This document shows, piece by piece, positions 50,700 through 59,972 of a stretch of 64,000 nucleotides of DNA. Source of the stretch: Hydrogenobacter sp. T-8 (GTDB lineage Bacteria; Aquificota; Aquificia; Aquificales; Aquificaceae); the NCBI RefSeq assembly GCF_011006175.1, contig NZ_CP048795.1:868001-932000 (forward strand), written 5' to 3'. A program made the translations under genes and the position numbers. The notes under the pieces are model-generated. The model had not been told where the DNA came from, searched no databases, and saw nothing but the letters and a program-made list of their open reading frames with translations. The first letter of the stretch is position 1. Each line of letters starts with the position of its first letter.

Positions 50700-53024
50700 A
50701 TGGGAAAATTAAGGGTTCAAGATGTGGCAAAGGAGCTTGGTGTTCCAGTCAAAGAGGTGAGAGAGGTTCTCAAAGAATGGGGTATAGATAAGGGGAATTT
50801 TGCCTACCTTAACGAGGAAGAGCTTCAGATAGTTTACGACCATTTTTCTGTTCCCAAAGAAAAGCCGGTAGAAAATGGAAGCAAAGCAGTAGCAAAAGAG
50901 GAGACCGTAGTAGTTTCTGAGCAGTCCAAAGAAGAAAAGCAAAAAGAGGAAAAAACCGAGCCAAAAAGAGAAGAGAAAAGATACAGAGACCAAAGGGATA
51001 AGAGATACCATGAAAAAGCAAGACAGCCAGCAAGGGAAGCACCACCTCCAAAGCGAGAGAGGGCGGAGGAAAGGGAGAGACCAAGAAGGGCAGAGGAAAG
51101 AAGACCCTTCCCAGCAAGGGTTCCTGCACCACCACCTATGCCTCCAACTCGCGAGCAAAGGGTAGAAGAAAAACCTCAAAAACCACAACCAAAGGAAAAA
51201 CTCAGTAAAAGTGAAGAGCAAATGCTTAAAAAACTCCAACAGCCAGTGAAAAAGGAAAAGAAGGAAGAAAAGGAAGAGGAAATTAAGATAGTTCAAATTC
51301 CTGAGGTGATAACAGTAAGAGAGCTTGCAGACCTTTTGAGGACACCTCCAAACCAGATAATGGCGGAGCTTCTCAAGAGAGGAATACTTGCTACCATAAA
51401 CCAAACAGTTCCTTCAGAAGTAGCACTTCAAGTAGCGGAAGCCCTTGGATTCCTTGCGGAGATAAAGTCGGAGGAAATAAAGGAAGAAGAGGAGACAGAG
51501 GTCTCTGAAGAAGGTGGAGAACCAAGACCTCCAGTGGTAGTAGTTATGGGACATGTGGACCACGGGAAAACTACCCTTTTGGATACCATAAGAAAGACAA
51601 GGGTTGCGGAGAGAGAAAAGGGTGGAATAACCCAGCATATTGGTGCGTCGGTGGTGGAGATGTCAGACGGAAGGAGGATAACCTTCTTGGACACACCGGG
51701 TCATGAAGCCTTTACTTCCTTAAGGGCAAGGGGAGCTCAGGTTACAGACATAGCGGTTTTGGTGGTTGCTGCGGACGATGGCGTCATGCCACAAACTGTG
51801 GAAGCCATAAACCACGCCAAAGCCTTTAACGTGCCTATAATCGTAGCGGTCAATAAGATAGACAAGCCTGGGGCTGACCCTCAAAGGGTAAGGAGAGAGC
51901 TTTCTGAACTTGGACTAATACCAGAAGAGTGGGGTGGAGATACAGTGTTTGTGGATGTTTCTGCCAAGACGGGGCAGAATGTGGAGACCTTGCTTGAATA
52001 CATACTCTTGGTGGCAGACCTGCTTGAGCTAAAAGCCAATCCAAACAAGCCAGCAAAGGGGACAATAATAGAATCTAAACTTGACAAGCAGAGGGGCGTG
52101 GTGGCAACAGTTCTGGTACAAGAGGGAACTCTTAAACTTGGTGATATCTTTGTGGCGGGAACTACCTATGGGCGTGTTAGGGCTATGTTTGACGATAAGG
52201 GCAGGAAGGTCAAAGAAGCAGGACCTTCTATGCCCGTTGAGGTGTTGGGCTTTGAAGAGCTTCCCATGGCAGGAGACCAGCTCAAAGTGGTTGAGGATGA
52301 AAGAAAAGCCAAACAGATAGCGGAGCAGAGAAAACTCAAAAAGGAGCAGATGGAAAAGGTAGCAAAGGGCTTTGTGCTTGAGGAGGTCTTTAAAAAGATA
52401 CAAGAAGGGGAACTAAAGGAGCTAAGGCTCATACTAAAAACGGATACACTTGGCTCTTTGGAAGCTCTGAAGAAGTCTTTCTCTGAGCTTTCCACACCTG
52501 AGGTCTCTGTAAGAATAATACATGGGGATGTGGGTGGCATAACAGAAAACGATGTTATGCTTGCTAAGGCGAGTGGTGCGGTTATAATCGGCTTTAACAC
52601 GCGTCCAGACATAAAGGCAAGGGAAACTGCGGAAGCGGAGAAGGTAGATATAAGGCTCTATGGAATCATATACGAGGCTATAGAGGATGTGAAAAAGGCA
52701 CTTAAGGGTATGCTAAAGCCTGTGGAAAGAGAAGTGGTTCACGGCACTGCGGAGGTAAGAGCAACCTTCAAGATAAAGGGTGTGGGCACCGTTGCTGGAT
52801 GCTATGTGCTTGATGGAAAGATACTCAGAAATGCAAAAGCAAGGCTCGTGAGAAACGGCGTTGTGGTCTTTGACGGTAAGATAGAAAGCCTAAAAAGATA
52901 CAAGGAAGATGTGCAGGAAGTGGCTAAGGGCTTTGAATGTGGAATAAAGCTGAAGGACTACAATGACGTGAAGGTAGGTGATATCATAGAATGCTACGAA
53001 GTGAAGTTAGAAAAGCCTCAATAA
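50700..53024 (+). CDS. infB: Translation initiation factor IF-2
   Basis: IF-2 brings initiator tRNA to the ribosome. The 774-residue protein has an N-terminal IF2N motif ([20 protein letters not shown]) and a long Lys/Glu/Arg-rich linker (about 55-195). A second IF2N repeat ([19 protein letters not shown]) precedes the GTPase domain with [28 protein letters not shown] and NKIDKPGAD. The C-terminal domains bind fMet-tRNA. The expanded basic linker may be a thermophile feature. It overlaps queE by 34 bases. Confidence 0.97.
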   Translation: MGKLRVQDVAKELGVPVKEVREVLKEWGIDKGNFAYLNEEELQIVYDHFSVPKEKPVENGSKAVAKEETVVVSEQSKEEKQKEEKTEPKREEKRYRDQRDKRYHEKARQPAREAPPPKRERAEERERPRRAEERRPFPARVPAPPPMPPTREQRVEEKPQKPQPKEKLSKSEEQMLKKLQQPVKKEKKEEKEEEIKIVQIPEVITVRELADLLRTPPNQIMAELLKRGILATINQTVPSEVALQVAEALGFLAEIKSEEIKEEEETEVSEEGGEPRPPVVVVMGHVDHGKTTLLDTIRKTRVAEREKGGITQHIGASVVEMSDGRRITFLDTPGHEAFTSLRARGAQVTDIAVLVVAADDGVMPQTVEAINHAKAFNVPIIVAVNKIDKPGADPQRVRRELSELGLIPEEWGGDTVFVDVSAKTGQNVETLLEYILLVADLLELKANPNKPAKGTIIESKLDKQRGVVATVLVQEGTLKLGDIFVAGTTYGRVRAMFDDKGRKVKEAGPSMPVEVLGFEELPMAGDQLKVVEDERKAKQIAEQRKLKKEQMEKVAKGFVLEEVFKKIQEGELKELRLILKTDTLGSLEALKKSFSELSTPEVSVRIIHGDVGGITENDVMLAKASGAVIIGFNTRPDIKARETAEAEKVDIRLYGIIYEAIEDVKKALKGMLKPVEREVVHGTAEVRATFKIKGVGTVAGCYVLDGKILRNAKARLVRNGVVVFDGKIESLKRYKEDVQEVAKGFECGIKLKDYNDVKVGDIIECYEVKLEKPQ

Positions 53025-53638
53025 GCGTCAATGAAATATACCCAAGCATACAAGGAGAAGGGCTTTTGGTGGGGACACCAAGCCTTTTTATTAGACTTCA
53101 AGGTTGTAATCTCAGATGCCCTTGGTGCGACCAGCCTTCCGCTTTAGCCTTTAGAGAAACTTCTATAGGTTTAGAGGAACTTCTAAAAGAAGTTGATAAG
53201 TATCCTCACAGACATGTAGTTATAACGGGCGGAGAACCTTTTACAGAAGAATCTCTACCCTTGCTTGTGGAGGACCTCCTAAAAAGAGATAAGTCTGTTC
53301 AGATAGAGACAAATGGTACACTGTGGCAGGACGCTATAGGAGAGCTTGCACCACAAATTCATATAACCTGCTCTCCAAAGGCTGTTGCAGGCTGGTTTGT
53401 GCATCCAAAGATAAGACAGTATGCAAAGGAGCTAAAGTTTGTGGTAGACCAAGAGCTAAGCCTTGACGTGCTTCTTAAGTTTTCTGATTTTCTCCAAAGA
53501 GGGGTGGTAGTGCTACAGCCAGAGGGTAATAAGAAGGTCTTTCTACAAAAAGCCCTTGAGATGCAGTTAAGGCTTTTGGAGATGGGTTATCAAGTTAGGG
53601 TAATTCCGCAGGTGCATAAGTTTCTTGGGCTGAAGTGA
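52991..53638 (+). CDS. queE: 7-carboxy-7-deazaguanine synthase (QueE)
   Basis: This radical SAM enzyme makes 7-carboxy-7-deazaguanine for queuosine or archaeosine synthesis. The 215-residue protein has [20 protein letters not shown], the cluster motif [10 protein letters not shown] and VITGGEPF. The ATG at 52991 was chosen because the downstream codons before the conserved [11 protein letters not shown] contain no other start. The 34-base overlap with infB suggests coupling. It ends 44 bases inside the convergent amidase gene. Confidence 0.93.
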   Translation: MLRSEVRKASISVNEIYPSIQGEGLLVGTPSLFIRLQGCNLRCPWCDQPSALAFRETSIGLEELLKEVDKYPHRHVVITGGEPFTEESLPLLVEDLLKRDKSVQIETNGTLWQDAIGELAPQIHITCSPKAVAGWFVHPKIRQYAKELKFVVDQELSLDVLLKFSDFLQRGVVVLQPEGNKKVFLQKALEMQLRLLEMGYQVRVIPQVHKFLGLK

Positions 53639-54815
53639 GCTTTTGTGTGGTAGGGAAGAAGTATTCTACAATTGCAAGATATAATGCCCTTGCGAAGCTA
53701 TCCTGAAAATCCTTGTCAGACATCATCAAAGCTTCTTGCGGGTTTGTCATAAATCCCACCTCCACAAGGACAGAAGGTATGCCGGGGGTTTTAAGCACAG
53801 CAAAGCCTGCCCTTTGGATACCCCTAAAATGCACATCCCTGCCAAGCTCTCTCCTTACTACTTTAGCAATTCTATTTCCAAAGACTACACTCTCATTAAG
53901 CGTCACATCCATGGCAAGGTCTGCCAGCACTGCCCTTGCGGATGTGGGTATATCATCTCTTCCGAAAACAAGGCTTGCATAATTTTGATTGCTAACTATC
54001 TGCTGACGGCGTCTTTGTGCCGCTTCTGAAGATATGGCAAAGATAGTTGTCCCTCTTGCCTCTGGAGACCTCTGAGGATGGGCGTCTGCATGTATGCTTA
54101 TAAAGAGGTCTGCCCTGTTTCTTAAGGCTATGTTCGCCCTTTCCTGAAGAGGCACAAAGGTGTCATCCTTGCGTGTCATTATAACTTTAAACCTTCCATC
54201 TTTTTCAAGGTAATCCGTAATCCTTTTAGCAATAGCAAGCACCACATCCTTTTCTTTTATTTGCATAAAACCTATAGCCCCTGGATCGTGTCCTCCATGC
54301 CCTGGGTCAATCACTACAACTCTTCTTTGAGTTATCACCTGCCCTCTTCTTACCTCATTAACCACTCTCTCGCCAGAAGGAGCCATGTTAGTGTGACGCA
54401 GTATTCTTACAAATACAGGGTCTATTATCTCTATAAGTTCATCCCTTTCCTCCACCTTTGCAACCGCCCTTTCTATATATGTCCCCGTGTATACATCTAT
54501 AACTATCCTGAATGGCTCTTGCAGAGAAAAGGCTTTTATGTCTTGAAAGTTTCTCTCAAAAACCAACCTCGTACCCCAATGATGCTTACCAATACGACCT
54601 TGCATGTTTGCGGGAAGGTTTATATTGACATCCTCCATAATATCCACCACAACCCTCTTTGGGTTTTCAAGGGTGTAGACTTTGTAGTTTACGCTTTTGT
54701 CCAACTGGAGAACTATACGCTCCTTTTCTGGATACTTTCCTACCCTAACAACAGCCTTCTGAGAAAAGGCAAAGCTCATAAACAAACTAAAAATTACCAA
54801 AATCCTCAGGAACAT
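53595..54815 (-). CDS. amiC: N-acetylmuramoyl-L-alanine amidase with AMIN domain
   Basis: This 406-residue secreted zinc amidase has a signal peptide (MFLRILVIFSLFMSFAFSQ) and an AMIN domain (about 20-120, NYKVYTLENPKRVVVDIM), which targets septal peptidoglycan. The Amidase_3 domain has VVIDPGHGGHDPGAIGF (first Zn His), LFISIHADAHPQRSPEARGT and VLVEVGFMTNPQEA (catalytic Glu). It acts in cell separation in the periplasm. It overlaps the upstream ATPase by 29 bases. Confidence 0.95.
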   Translation of the reverse strand: MFLRILVIFSLFMSFAFSQKAVVRVGKYPEKERIVLQLDKSVNYKVYTLENPKRVVVDIMEDVNINLPANMQGRIGKHHWGTRLVFERNFQDIKAFSLQEPFRIVIDVYTGTYIERAVAKVEERDELIEIIDPVFVRILRHTNMAPSGERVVNEVRRGQVITQRRVVVIDPGHGGHDPGAIGFMQIKEKDVVLAIAKRITDYLEKDGRFKVIMTRKDDTFVPLQERANIALRNRADLFISIHADAHPQRSPEARGTTIFAISSEAAQRRRQQIVSNQNYASLVFGRDDIPTSARAVLADLAMDVTLNESVVFGNRIAKVVRRELGRDVHFRGIQRAGFAVLKTPGIPSVLVEVGFMTNPQEALMMSDKDFQDSFARALYLAIVEYFFPTTQKLTSAQETYAPAELP

Positions 54816-56436
54816 GGACCTCCTCCTCCACTTCAGAATACCTTGTTGCCCATGCGGGCTTTGGAAATCTCACAATCATAGGGTTTGGTATGTCAGGCTG
54901 GTATAGAATCATACTGCCCTTCTTGAGCATTATGGCTCTCTGTTTGAAGTTCCCTGTAAGATACTCGTATTCCTTGCTAAGCACCTCGCTGGAGTCCATT
55001 CTACCCAGCACTTTAAGGGCTGAGTTTGCCACCACCCTTTTTTCTACCTCGCTGGCGGTTTGCTGAGCACCTATGAGTATAACTCCCAAGCTCCTACCTC
55101 TTTCTGCAATATCCAGCACCACGTCCTTTATAGGGCTCCAGCCCTCCTTTGGTGCATACTTGTTTAGTTCGTCAAGAACCACGAAAACTTTAGGATAGGG
55201 CTTGCCTATGTTTTCTTTTTCTTTGAAGACCTTCTTGAGTATGGCTCCCACCACAAACATCTTGCCTATGCTGTGAAGACCGCTTATGTCCACCACAGAT
55301 AGCCTGTTGTCCTCCCATCTGGGCGGGCTTGATAAGCCTCTTATGAGCCTTCCCACGTGCATACAAGCCCTGCTGAACCTTCTAAAGAAGGCATAGGCGG
55401 TCTGGGTTTGAGCATCCCCAAACCAGCTCCTGTATAGTTCAGATCCCTTATTCTGCTCCTTGTCCCTTATGGCTTCTTCAAGCCTTTCTTCAAGGTCTTT
55501 AAGGCTCTCTATATCCCTTGAAAAGTCGTCCAGAAGCCTCCCGGGCGGACTGTTTTGTGCAAGGGCGTAGAGCTTGTTGGCTATCCTGTCTATCACGTAG
55601 TGTATATTGGAAACGCCTTCCTCACCCTCGGTGAACATAAACCTTATAAGCCCTTCCTCTGCAAATTCCCTTATACTCCAGTAAAAGGGGACCACATTCT
55701 TGTCCAACCGCTCGCAGTCTGGCGTGTGCGGGTCGTGGTAAGAGGGTGGCACATAGAACTTCACATCCCTAAAGGGCTCAGCCCTTAGCCCCATAGCTTC
55801 ATAGACCTTATGGCTTTCCTCATCAAGGTTTTTGTTTCTCTTATCAAGCCAGAGAAGGTCCTTGCCCTTGACGTTGAAGATTATCCCATGCACCTTGTCC
55901 CTGTCCCCAGCCTTTTCAAGGATAGAGTAGAGGAGAAAAAGAGCGTAAGAGGTTTTTGTGGCTATGCCAGACATGCCCGATATACTCACATGGGCACCCT
56001 CCAAGCCGTTTATAAAGTGGTAGTTCACATAGACCACATTACCGTTTCTATCCAAGCCTGCGGGAATCTTCTCCTTCATCTGGTCATAGTAGAGGGCTCT
56101 TTCAAACTCCTTGCCCTTTGCCTTGTAGACCGCATCCCCGGGAGAGGGTGGTGCAAAAACCTCTGGCTCTATTCTTGTCACATTAACCCTTGCCACATAG
56201 GCTATGTTTACAGGAATTATACCCTTGCTAACCAAATGTGCGTCGTAGACAAACTCTGCACCTTCCAGGAACTTTTGAACTTCGTTAACTATGCCATAAT
56301 ACTTGACCCTTTGACCCCCCACCTGGCTGTCCACATAAAGCACATCGTCCAGCTGGACCACCTGACCCTCCTCCACCCCAACCCAAAACTCAAGGGGACT
56401 AATGGGCTTTGTGCCGAGAACTATACCCACCCTCAT
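54787..56436 (-). CDS. HerA-like ATPase (DUF87) with unusual Walker A
   Basis: This 549-residue HerA/FtsK-type ATPase has an N-terminal HAS-barrel-like region (about 1-110). The nucleotide site is ISGMSGIATKTSYALFLL, where the Walker A Lys-Thr/Ser core remains but the loop is atypical. Walker B is KVFVVLDELNKYAP, followed by DIAERGRSLGVILIGAQQTA. In archaea HerA pairs with NurA in DNA end resection; here no NurA is in the window. Downstream overlap with amiC may suggest envelope or division-linked DNA work, but that is inference. Confidence 0.82.
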   Translation of the reverse strand: MRVGIVLGTKPISPLEFWVGVEEGQVVQLDDVLYVDSQVGGQRVKYYGIVNEVQKFLEGAEFVYDAHLVSKGIIPVNIAYVARVNVTRIEPEVFAPPSPGDAVYKAKGKEFERALYYDQMKEKIPAGLDRNGNVVYVNYHFINGLEGAHVSISGMSGIATKTSYALFLLYSILEKAGDRDKVHGIIFNVKGKDLLWLDKRNKNLDEESHKVYEAMGLRAEPFRDVKFYVPPSYHDPHTPDCERLDKNVVPFYWSIREFAEEGLIRFMFTEGEEGVSNIHYVIDRIANKLYALAQNSPPGRLLDDFSRDIESLKDLEERLEEAIRDKEQNKGSELYRSWFGDAQTQTAYAFFRRFSRACMHVGRLIRGLSSPPRWEDNRLSVVDISGLHSIGKMFVVGAILKKVFKEKENIGKPYPKVFVVLDELNKYAPKEGWSPIKDVVLDIAERGRSLGVILIGAQQTASEVEKRVVANSALKVLGRMDSSEVLSKEYEYLTGNFKQRAIMLKKGSMILYQPDIPNPMIVRFPKPAWATRYSEVEEEVHVPEDFGNF

Positions 56437-56460
56437 GCATAAAAATATAACACTTTCACA

Positions 56461-56532
56461 AGCGGGCGATGGGATTTGAACCCACGACCTTCTGCTTGGG
56501 AAGCAGACGCTCTACCCCTGAGCTACGCCCGC
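56461..56532 (-). tRNA. tRNA-Gly(CCC)
   Basis: The minus strand folds as a full cloverleaf of 72 bases. It has a 7-bp acceptor stem GCGGGCG/CGCCCGC, a D-arm GCTC/GAGC, a 5-bp anticodon stem TCTGC/GCAGA around loop TTCCCAA (anticodon CCC) and a T-arm GTGGG/CCCAT around TTCAAAT (one G-T wobble). The discriminator base is T, as usual for bacterial tRNA-Gly. The 3' CCA is not encoded. The 5' end lies 19 bases from the hemB start codon on the other strand. Confidence 0.97.
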
Positions 56533-56536
56533 TTGA

Positions 56537-56550
56537 TATATATTATATTC
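56537..56550. promoter_or_regulatory. Shared divergent promoter core (tRNA-Gly / hemB)
   Basis: The 19-base gap between the tRNA 5' end and the hemB ATG contains TATATATTATATT. The minus-strand TATAAT (56547-56542) is 9 bases before the mature tRNA start. The plus-strand TATTAT (56541-56546) ends 5 bases before the hemB ATG. The tRNA -35 region would lie inside hemB codons (TTAGCT at 56570-56565, 17-base spacer). Confidence 0.5.
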
Positions 56551-56551
56551 C

Positions 56552-57535
56552 ATGGAGTTTCCAAAGCTAAGACCAAGAAGACTAAGAAGGAACGAAAATA
56601 TACGCAGGCTTGTGAGAGAGACCAAGCTAACCCTTGACGACCTTATATACCCCATCTTTGTGCGATATGGTCAAGGCATTGTGGAAGAAGTCCCAAGCAT
56701 GCCCGGGGTTTATCGCTACAGCCTTGACAAGGTAGTGGATGCAGTAAAAGAGGTAAGAGACCTTGGTATACCTGCCATAATACTCTTTGGCATACCAGAG
56801 CACAAGGATGAAGTAGGCTCAGACACTTGGAGTGATGAGGGCATTATACAAAGGGCTCTAAGGCTCATAAAGAAGGAAGTGCCAGATATGTATCTTATAA
56901 CGGATGTATGCTTTTGTGAGTATACAACGCACGGGCACTGTGGGGTGCTGTGTGATGGAGATGTTCACAACGACCTGACCCTTGAAAACCTCAAAAAGCA
57001 GGCTATATCGCATGCCAAAAATGGTGCGGACATGCTTGCACCCTCTGGCATGATGGATGGGATGGTAAAGGCTATAAGGGAGGCTTTAGACTCTTCTGGC
57101 TTTGAAAACATTCCCATAATGGCATATTCTGCTAAGTATGCCTCTGCCTTTTATGGACCCTTTAGAGAAATAGCTGAATCCGCACCAGCCTTTGGCGACA
57201 GAAGAAGCTACCAGATGGACCCAGCAAACTCAAGAGAAGCTATTAAAGAGATACTCTTGGATGTGCAAGAGGGTGCGGACATTGTGATGGTAAAACCTGC
57301 ACTTGCATACCTTGACATAATATCAAAGGTAAAAGAGCTTACACTTTTGCCCGTGTGTGCTTACAACGTGAGCGGTGAATATGCCATGATAAAGGCAGGT
57401 GGTAGGCTTGGCTGGATAGATGAAAAGAGGGTGATGATAGAAACCTTGCTTTCCATAAAGCGTGCGGGTGCGGACATGATAATCACCTACTTTGCCAGGG
57501 ATGTGGCAAGGCTCATAAACAGTGGAGAAGTTTGA
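56552..57535 (+). CDS. hemB: Porphobilinogen synthase
   Basis: HemB condenses two 5-aminolevulinate molecules to porphobilinogen. The 327-residue protein has the metal-binding [20 protein letters not shown] (a CxC...C site typical of the zinc-type). The Schiff-base lysines are in [15 protein letters not shown] and [13 protein letters not shown], and the magnesium-associated region is near RSYQMDPAN. The first codons start [19 protein letters not shown]. The Uma2 gene at 57535 starts inside its stop codon. Confidence 0.96.
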   Translation: MEFPKLRPRRLRRNENIRRLVRETKLTLDDLIYPIFVRYGQGIVEEVPSMPGVYRYSLDKVVDAVKEVRDLGIPAIILFGIPEHKDEVGSDTWSDEGIIQRALRLIKKEVPDMYLITDVCFCEYTTHGHCGVLCDGDVHNDLTLENLKKQAISHAKNGADMLAPSGMMDGMVKAIREALDSSGFENIPIMAYSAKYASAFYGPFREIAESAPAFGDRRSYQMDPANSREAIKEILLDVQEGADIVMVKPALAYLDIISKVKELTLLPVCAYNVSGEYAMIKAGGRLGWIDEKRVMIETLLSIKRAGADMIITYFARDVARLINSGEV

Positions 57536-58053
57536 TGGGCTTGGTTGAAAGGTATCCAGTAAGATACACAGTGGAGGACTGGAAACATTGGCAGGGAGAC
57601 TGGGAGCTGGTGGAAGGAGTTCCCTACGCCATGGCCTCGCCAAGACCCATAAACCAAAGGCTTTTAATCTTAGTGGCCTTGCTTTTAGAGGGAATACTCA
57701 GAGATAGATGTCCAGATTGTATGGTTTGCGCAGAGCTTGATTGGTATATTTCTTATGACACAGTTATAAGACCAGACCTTATGGTGCTTTGTGGAGAAAT
57801 TCCAGAAAGGGTAGAAAGCCCACCGCAGATGGTTGTAGAAATAGTTTCGCCTTACAGCAGGCAGATGGATGAGGGGCTAAAGTTTGAGCTGTGTGAAAGA
57901 GAAGGTGTGAAATACTTTGTGCTTGTGTATCCAGAAGAGAAAAGAGTGAAGGTCTTTGAGCTCGCTAAAGGTAAATACAGGGAGAAAAGGGACAGAGGCT
58001 TCAGCTTTGGAGAATGTAAGGTAGAAATAAAGCTTGAGGAGGCTTTGATATGA
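57535..58053 (+). CDS. Uma2/DUF820-family nuclease-fold protein (copy 4)
   Basis: This 172-residue Uma2 protein is more distant from copies 1-3. It has YTVEDWKHWQGDWELVEGVP, AMASPRPINQR, the core aspartate in VIRPDLMVL, and PQMVVEIVSPYSRQMDEGLK with VKYFVLVYPEEKRVKV. Its ATG overlaps the hemB stop, and the 109-residue hypothetical overlaps its end by 4 bases. A haem gene fronting a Uma2 gene repeats the pattern of Uma2 in a metabolic operon. Confidence 0.85.
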   Translation: MGLVERYPVRYTVEDWKHWQGDWELVEGVPYAMASPRPINQRLLILVALLLEGILRDRCPDCMVCAELDWYISYDTVIRPDLMVLCGEIPERVESPPQMVVEIVSPYSRQMDEGLKFELCEREGVKYFVLVYPEEKRVKVFELAKGKYREKRDRGFSFGECKVEIKLEEALI

Positions 58054-58379
58054 GGTTCTATGGCATACCTTTTGAGGATAGGGTGCTTGAAATAGTAGAG
58101 AGGATAACAGATGGTGAATGGCTTTATGAAGAGAATGGCAATAGGGAAGAGCTGTCCGCAGAGGAAGTTAAGAAAAAACTCCTTGAGCTGGTCAATATGG
58201 TAAAGAGTTGGAAGCAAGAAAGTAGGCATATACCCGCAGGCACAACTTTCTTTTTTGTAAGCACTCCAGACAACCCTCAAGCTATAAAGGTCTATGACCT
58301 ATCTTCTCTTGGATGTTCCTCAAGTCTTAGCCCCGCAAGGTGGAAGGTCTACAAAAAGGAGTTTGAAGGTCAGCTTTGA
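58050..58379 (+). CDS. Hypothetical protein following Uma2 copy 4
   Basis: This 109-residue protein begins [20 protein letters not shown]. It has a charged middle and an end [20 protein letters not shown]. No family was recognised. It overlaps copy 4 by 4 bases and hemC by 10 bases on the opposite strand. The link with the Uma2 gene may be functional, or simply positional. Confidence 0.6.
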   Translation: MRFYGIPFEDRVLEIVERITDGEWLYEENGNREELSAEEVKKKLLELVNMVKSWKQESRHIPAGTTFFFVSTPDNPQAIKVYDLSSLGCSSSLSPARWKVYKKEFEGQL

Positions 58380-59290
58380 TGGTATATTTCCTCAAGTATC
58401 TCTTTGCCACCCTCTTCTAAGAGCCTCCTGGCAAGTTTTTTGCCTACTTGCTCCGCTTGATGGAGGTCTCCTTCTTCTATTCCCTCTAAAAACTTCCTTC
58501 CTTCAAGGTCGGAAATAAAGGCTTTTAGCTTTAATTTCTCGCTCTCAATCCATGCATAGGCACCTATGGGCACTTGGCAACCACCTTGAAGTTCTCTCAG
58601 AAAAGCTCTTTCACACTCCGCCCTAATACGACTTTCTCTATGGTCAAGAAAGGCTATAGCCTCATACACCCTCTGGTCTTCTTGTCTTATCTCTATGGCG
58701 AGACTTCCTTGACCCACTGCAGGAATAAAGTCTTCCAAGACCTCGCTTACCCTTTCCTCAAAGCCCATTCTCTTAACACCTGCGTAAGCAAGCACTATGG
58801 CGTCATAAAGTCCTTCCTCCAGTTTTCTGAGCCTCGTGTCCACATTTCCGCGAAGGGGCTCTACCCTCAAGTCTGGTCTTTTTCTCTTTATCTGAACCTG
58901 TCTCCTCAAAGAGGAAGTGCCTACCTTTGCACCCTCTGGAAGCTCTTGAAATCCTCTTCCATCCCTTGATATGAGCACATCAAAAGGCTCTTCCCTCTCT
59001 GTTATAGCTCCAAGAGTGAGACCCTCTGGCAGAACCATTGGCACATCCTTTAAAGAGTGAACCGCAAGGTCTATATCTCCTCTCAGAAGTGCCTCCTCTA
59101 TCTCTTTTACAAAAAGTCCTTTGCCTCCTATTTTTGCCAAAGGAGCGTCAAGGATTTTATCGCCGGTGGTAGTGATAAGCACAAGCTCCACGCTGTAGCC
59201 TCTGCCCTCAAGCCTCTCCTTTACATAGTTTGCCTGCCAAAGAGCCAACTTGCTCTTTCGTGTGCCTATGCGAAGTGTATTCTTACTCAT
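58370..59290 (-). CDS. hemC: Porphobilinogen deaminase (hydroxymethylbilane synthase)
   Basis: HemC polymerises four porphobilinogens to hydroxymethylbilane. The 306-residue protein starts [20 protein letters not shown]. It has [11 protein letters not shown] with the catalytic aspartate and [14 protein letters not shown], whose cysteine holds the dipyrromethane cofactor. The ATG at 59290 was chosen because it gives the canonical start; an extension upstream would overlap the restriction gene further. It overlaps the endonuclease by 8 bases. Confidence 0.96.
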   Translation of the reverse strand: MSKNTLRIGTRKSKLALWQANYVKERLEGRGYSVELVLITTTGDKILDAPLAKIGGKGLFVKEIEEALLRGDIDLAVHSLKDVPMVLPEGLTLGAITEREEPFDVLISRDGRGFQELPEGAKVGTSSLRRQVQIKRKRPDLRVEPLRGNVDTRLRKLEEGLYDAIVLAYAGVKRMGFEERVSEVLEDFIPAVGQGSLAIEIRQEDQRVYEAIAFLDHRESRIRAECERAFLRELQGGCQVPIGAYAWIESEKLKLKAFISDLEGRKFLEGIEEGDLHQAEQVGKKLARRLLEEGGKEILEEIYHQS

Positions 59291-59972
59291 CCTTGTCAAC
59301 CCTACCAAGTTTTTCTATTATCCTTCTAAACTTTTCAAAAGGCATGACTTTCTCACTTTCTTCAATCCGCTCTGTGGTTATTACGAAAGCTCCGTCCATA
59401 TCCACTTCAACGATAGCCCTACCCTTTTTTGCAAACCTTTTTCTTGAGAGGTCCTTATCTTCATCAAGTGTTATAAAAAAAACTTTTATATTTTGCGTGA
59501 GTTTTGATTGTTTCAACTTCAAAGACCAATAACCTGTTTGAGCTATTCTTTCCCTTAAGGTAGCTTTTACGGATATTATCGCTAAAGCTCTGCAATTCTT
59601 ATTGTATATAACTAAATCAGCATCTGGAACATGCATCCCAAACTCACCATAATCAACAAGTATACTCCTTTTCACCATGCATAGACACTCATCTAACACT
59701 ATACCACTTAACTTTGAACCACTTATTATATTTAAACCATGTTTTTTAACTTCAGAACTTATAACTTCCACTATCAACTCTTCAAGAAGCCTCCCTTTGA
59801 ATGCTTTCCAGCTTTGCTCTGCGTCTTTTATACCAAACTTGGTTATTTCCCCAGAGAACTCTTGCCTTATGGTTTCAAGAATATTAGAAAGGTTTTCTAT
59901 GCCCTTTAGTTTTACATCTTCTATAGCTTTCAATTTTAATGTTTCAAGGAAAAACTTTTTACTATCTTTCAT
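59283..59972 (-). CDS. Putative type II restriction endonuclease (BsaWI-like)
   Basis: This 229-residue protein has a PD-(D/E)XK core: P116-D117-A-D119, then S134-V-K136 in [17 protein letters not shown]. The 'SxK-x-TLRER' string followed by aromatic and basic residues is shared by several type II enzymes of the BsaWI type; I rely on memory for that. A conserved-looking glutamate pair (E64-E65) lies in a helix before the core. It lies directly after a methyltransferase gene with an 11-base overlap, the standard arrangement of a restriction-modification pair. The recognition site cannot be read. Confidence 0.72.
   Translation of the reverse strand: MKDSKKFFLETLKLKAIEDVKLKGIENLSNILETIRQEFSGEITKFGIKDAEQSWKAFKGRLLEELIVEVISSEVKKHGLNIISGSKLSGIVLDECLCMVKRSILVDYGEFGMHVPDADLVIYNKNCRALAIISVKATLRERIAQTGYWSLKLKQSKLTQNIKVFFITLDEDKDLSRKRFAKKGRAIVEVDMDGAFVITTERIEESEKVMPFEKFRRIIEKLGRVDKDE

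Noticed and set aside
50709-51404. Long minus-strand reading frame antisense to infB
   Set aside because: Its Leu/Phe-rich product mirrors the Lys/Glu-rich IF-2 linker; no motif or ribosome site supports it.
54261-54881. Plus-strand reading frame of 206 codons
   Set aside because: It is antisense to amiC and the HerA-like gene and has no domain.
55810-56442. Plus-strand reading frame of 210 codons
   Set aside because: It is antisense to the HerA-like ATPase, whose Walker motifs are clear; the antisense product has no motif.
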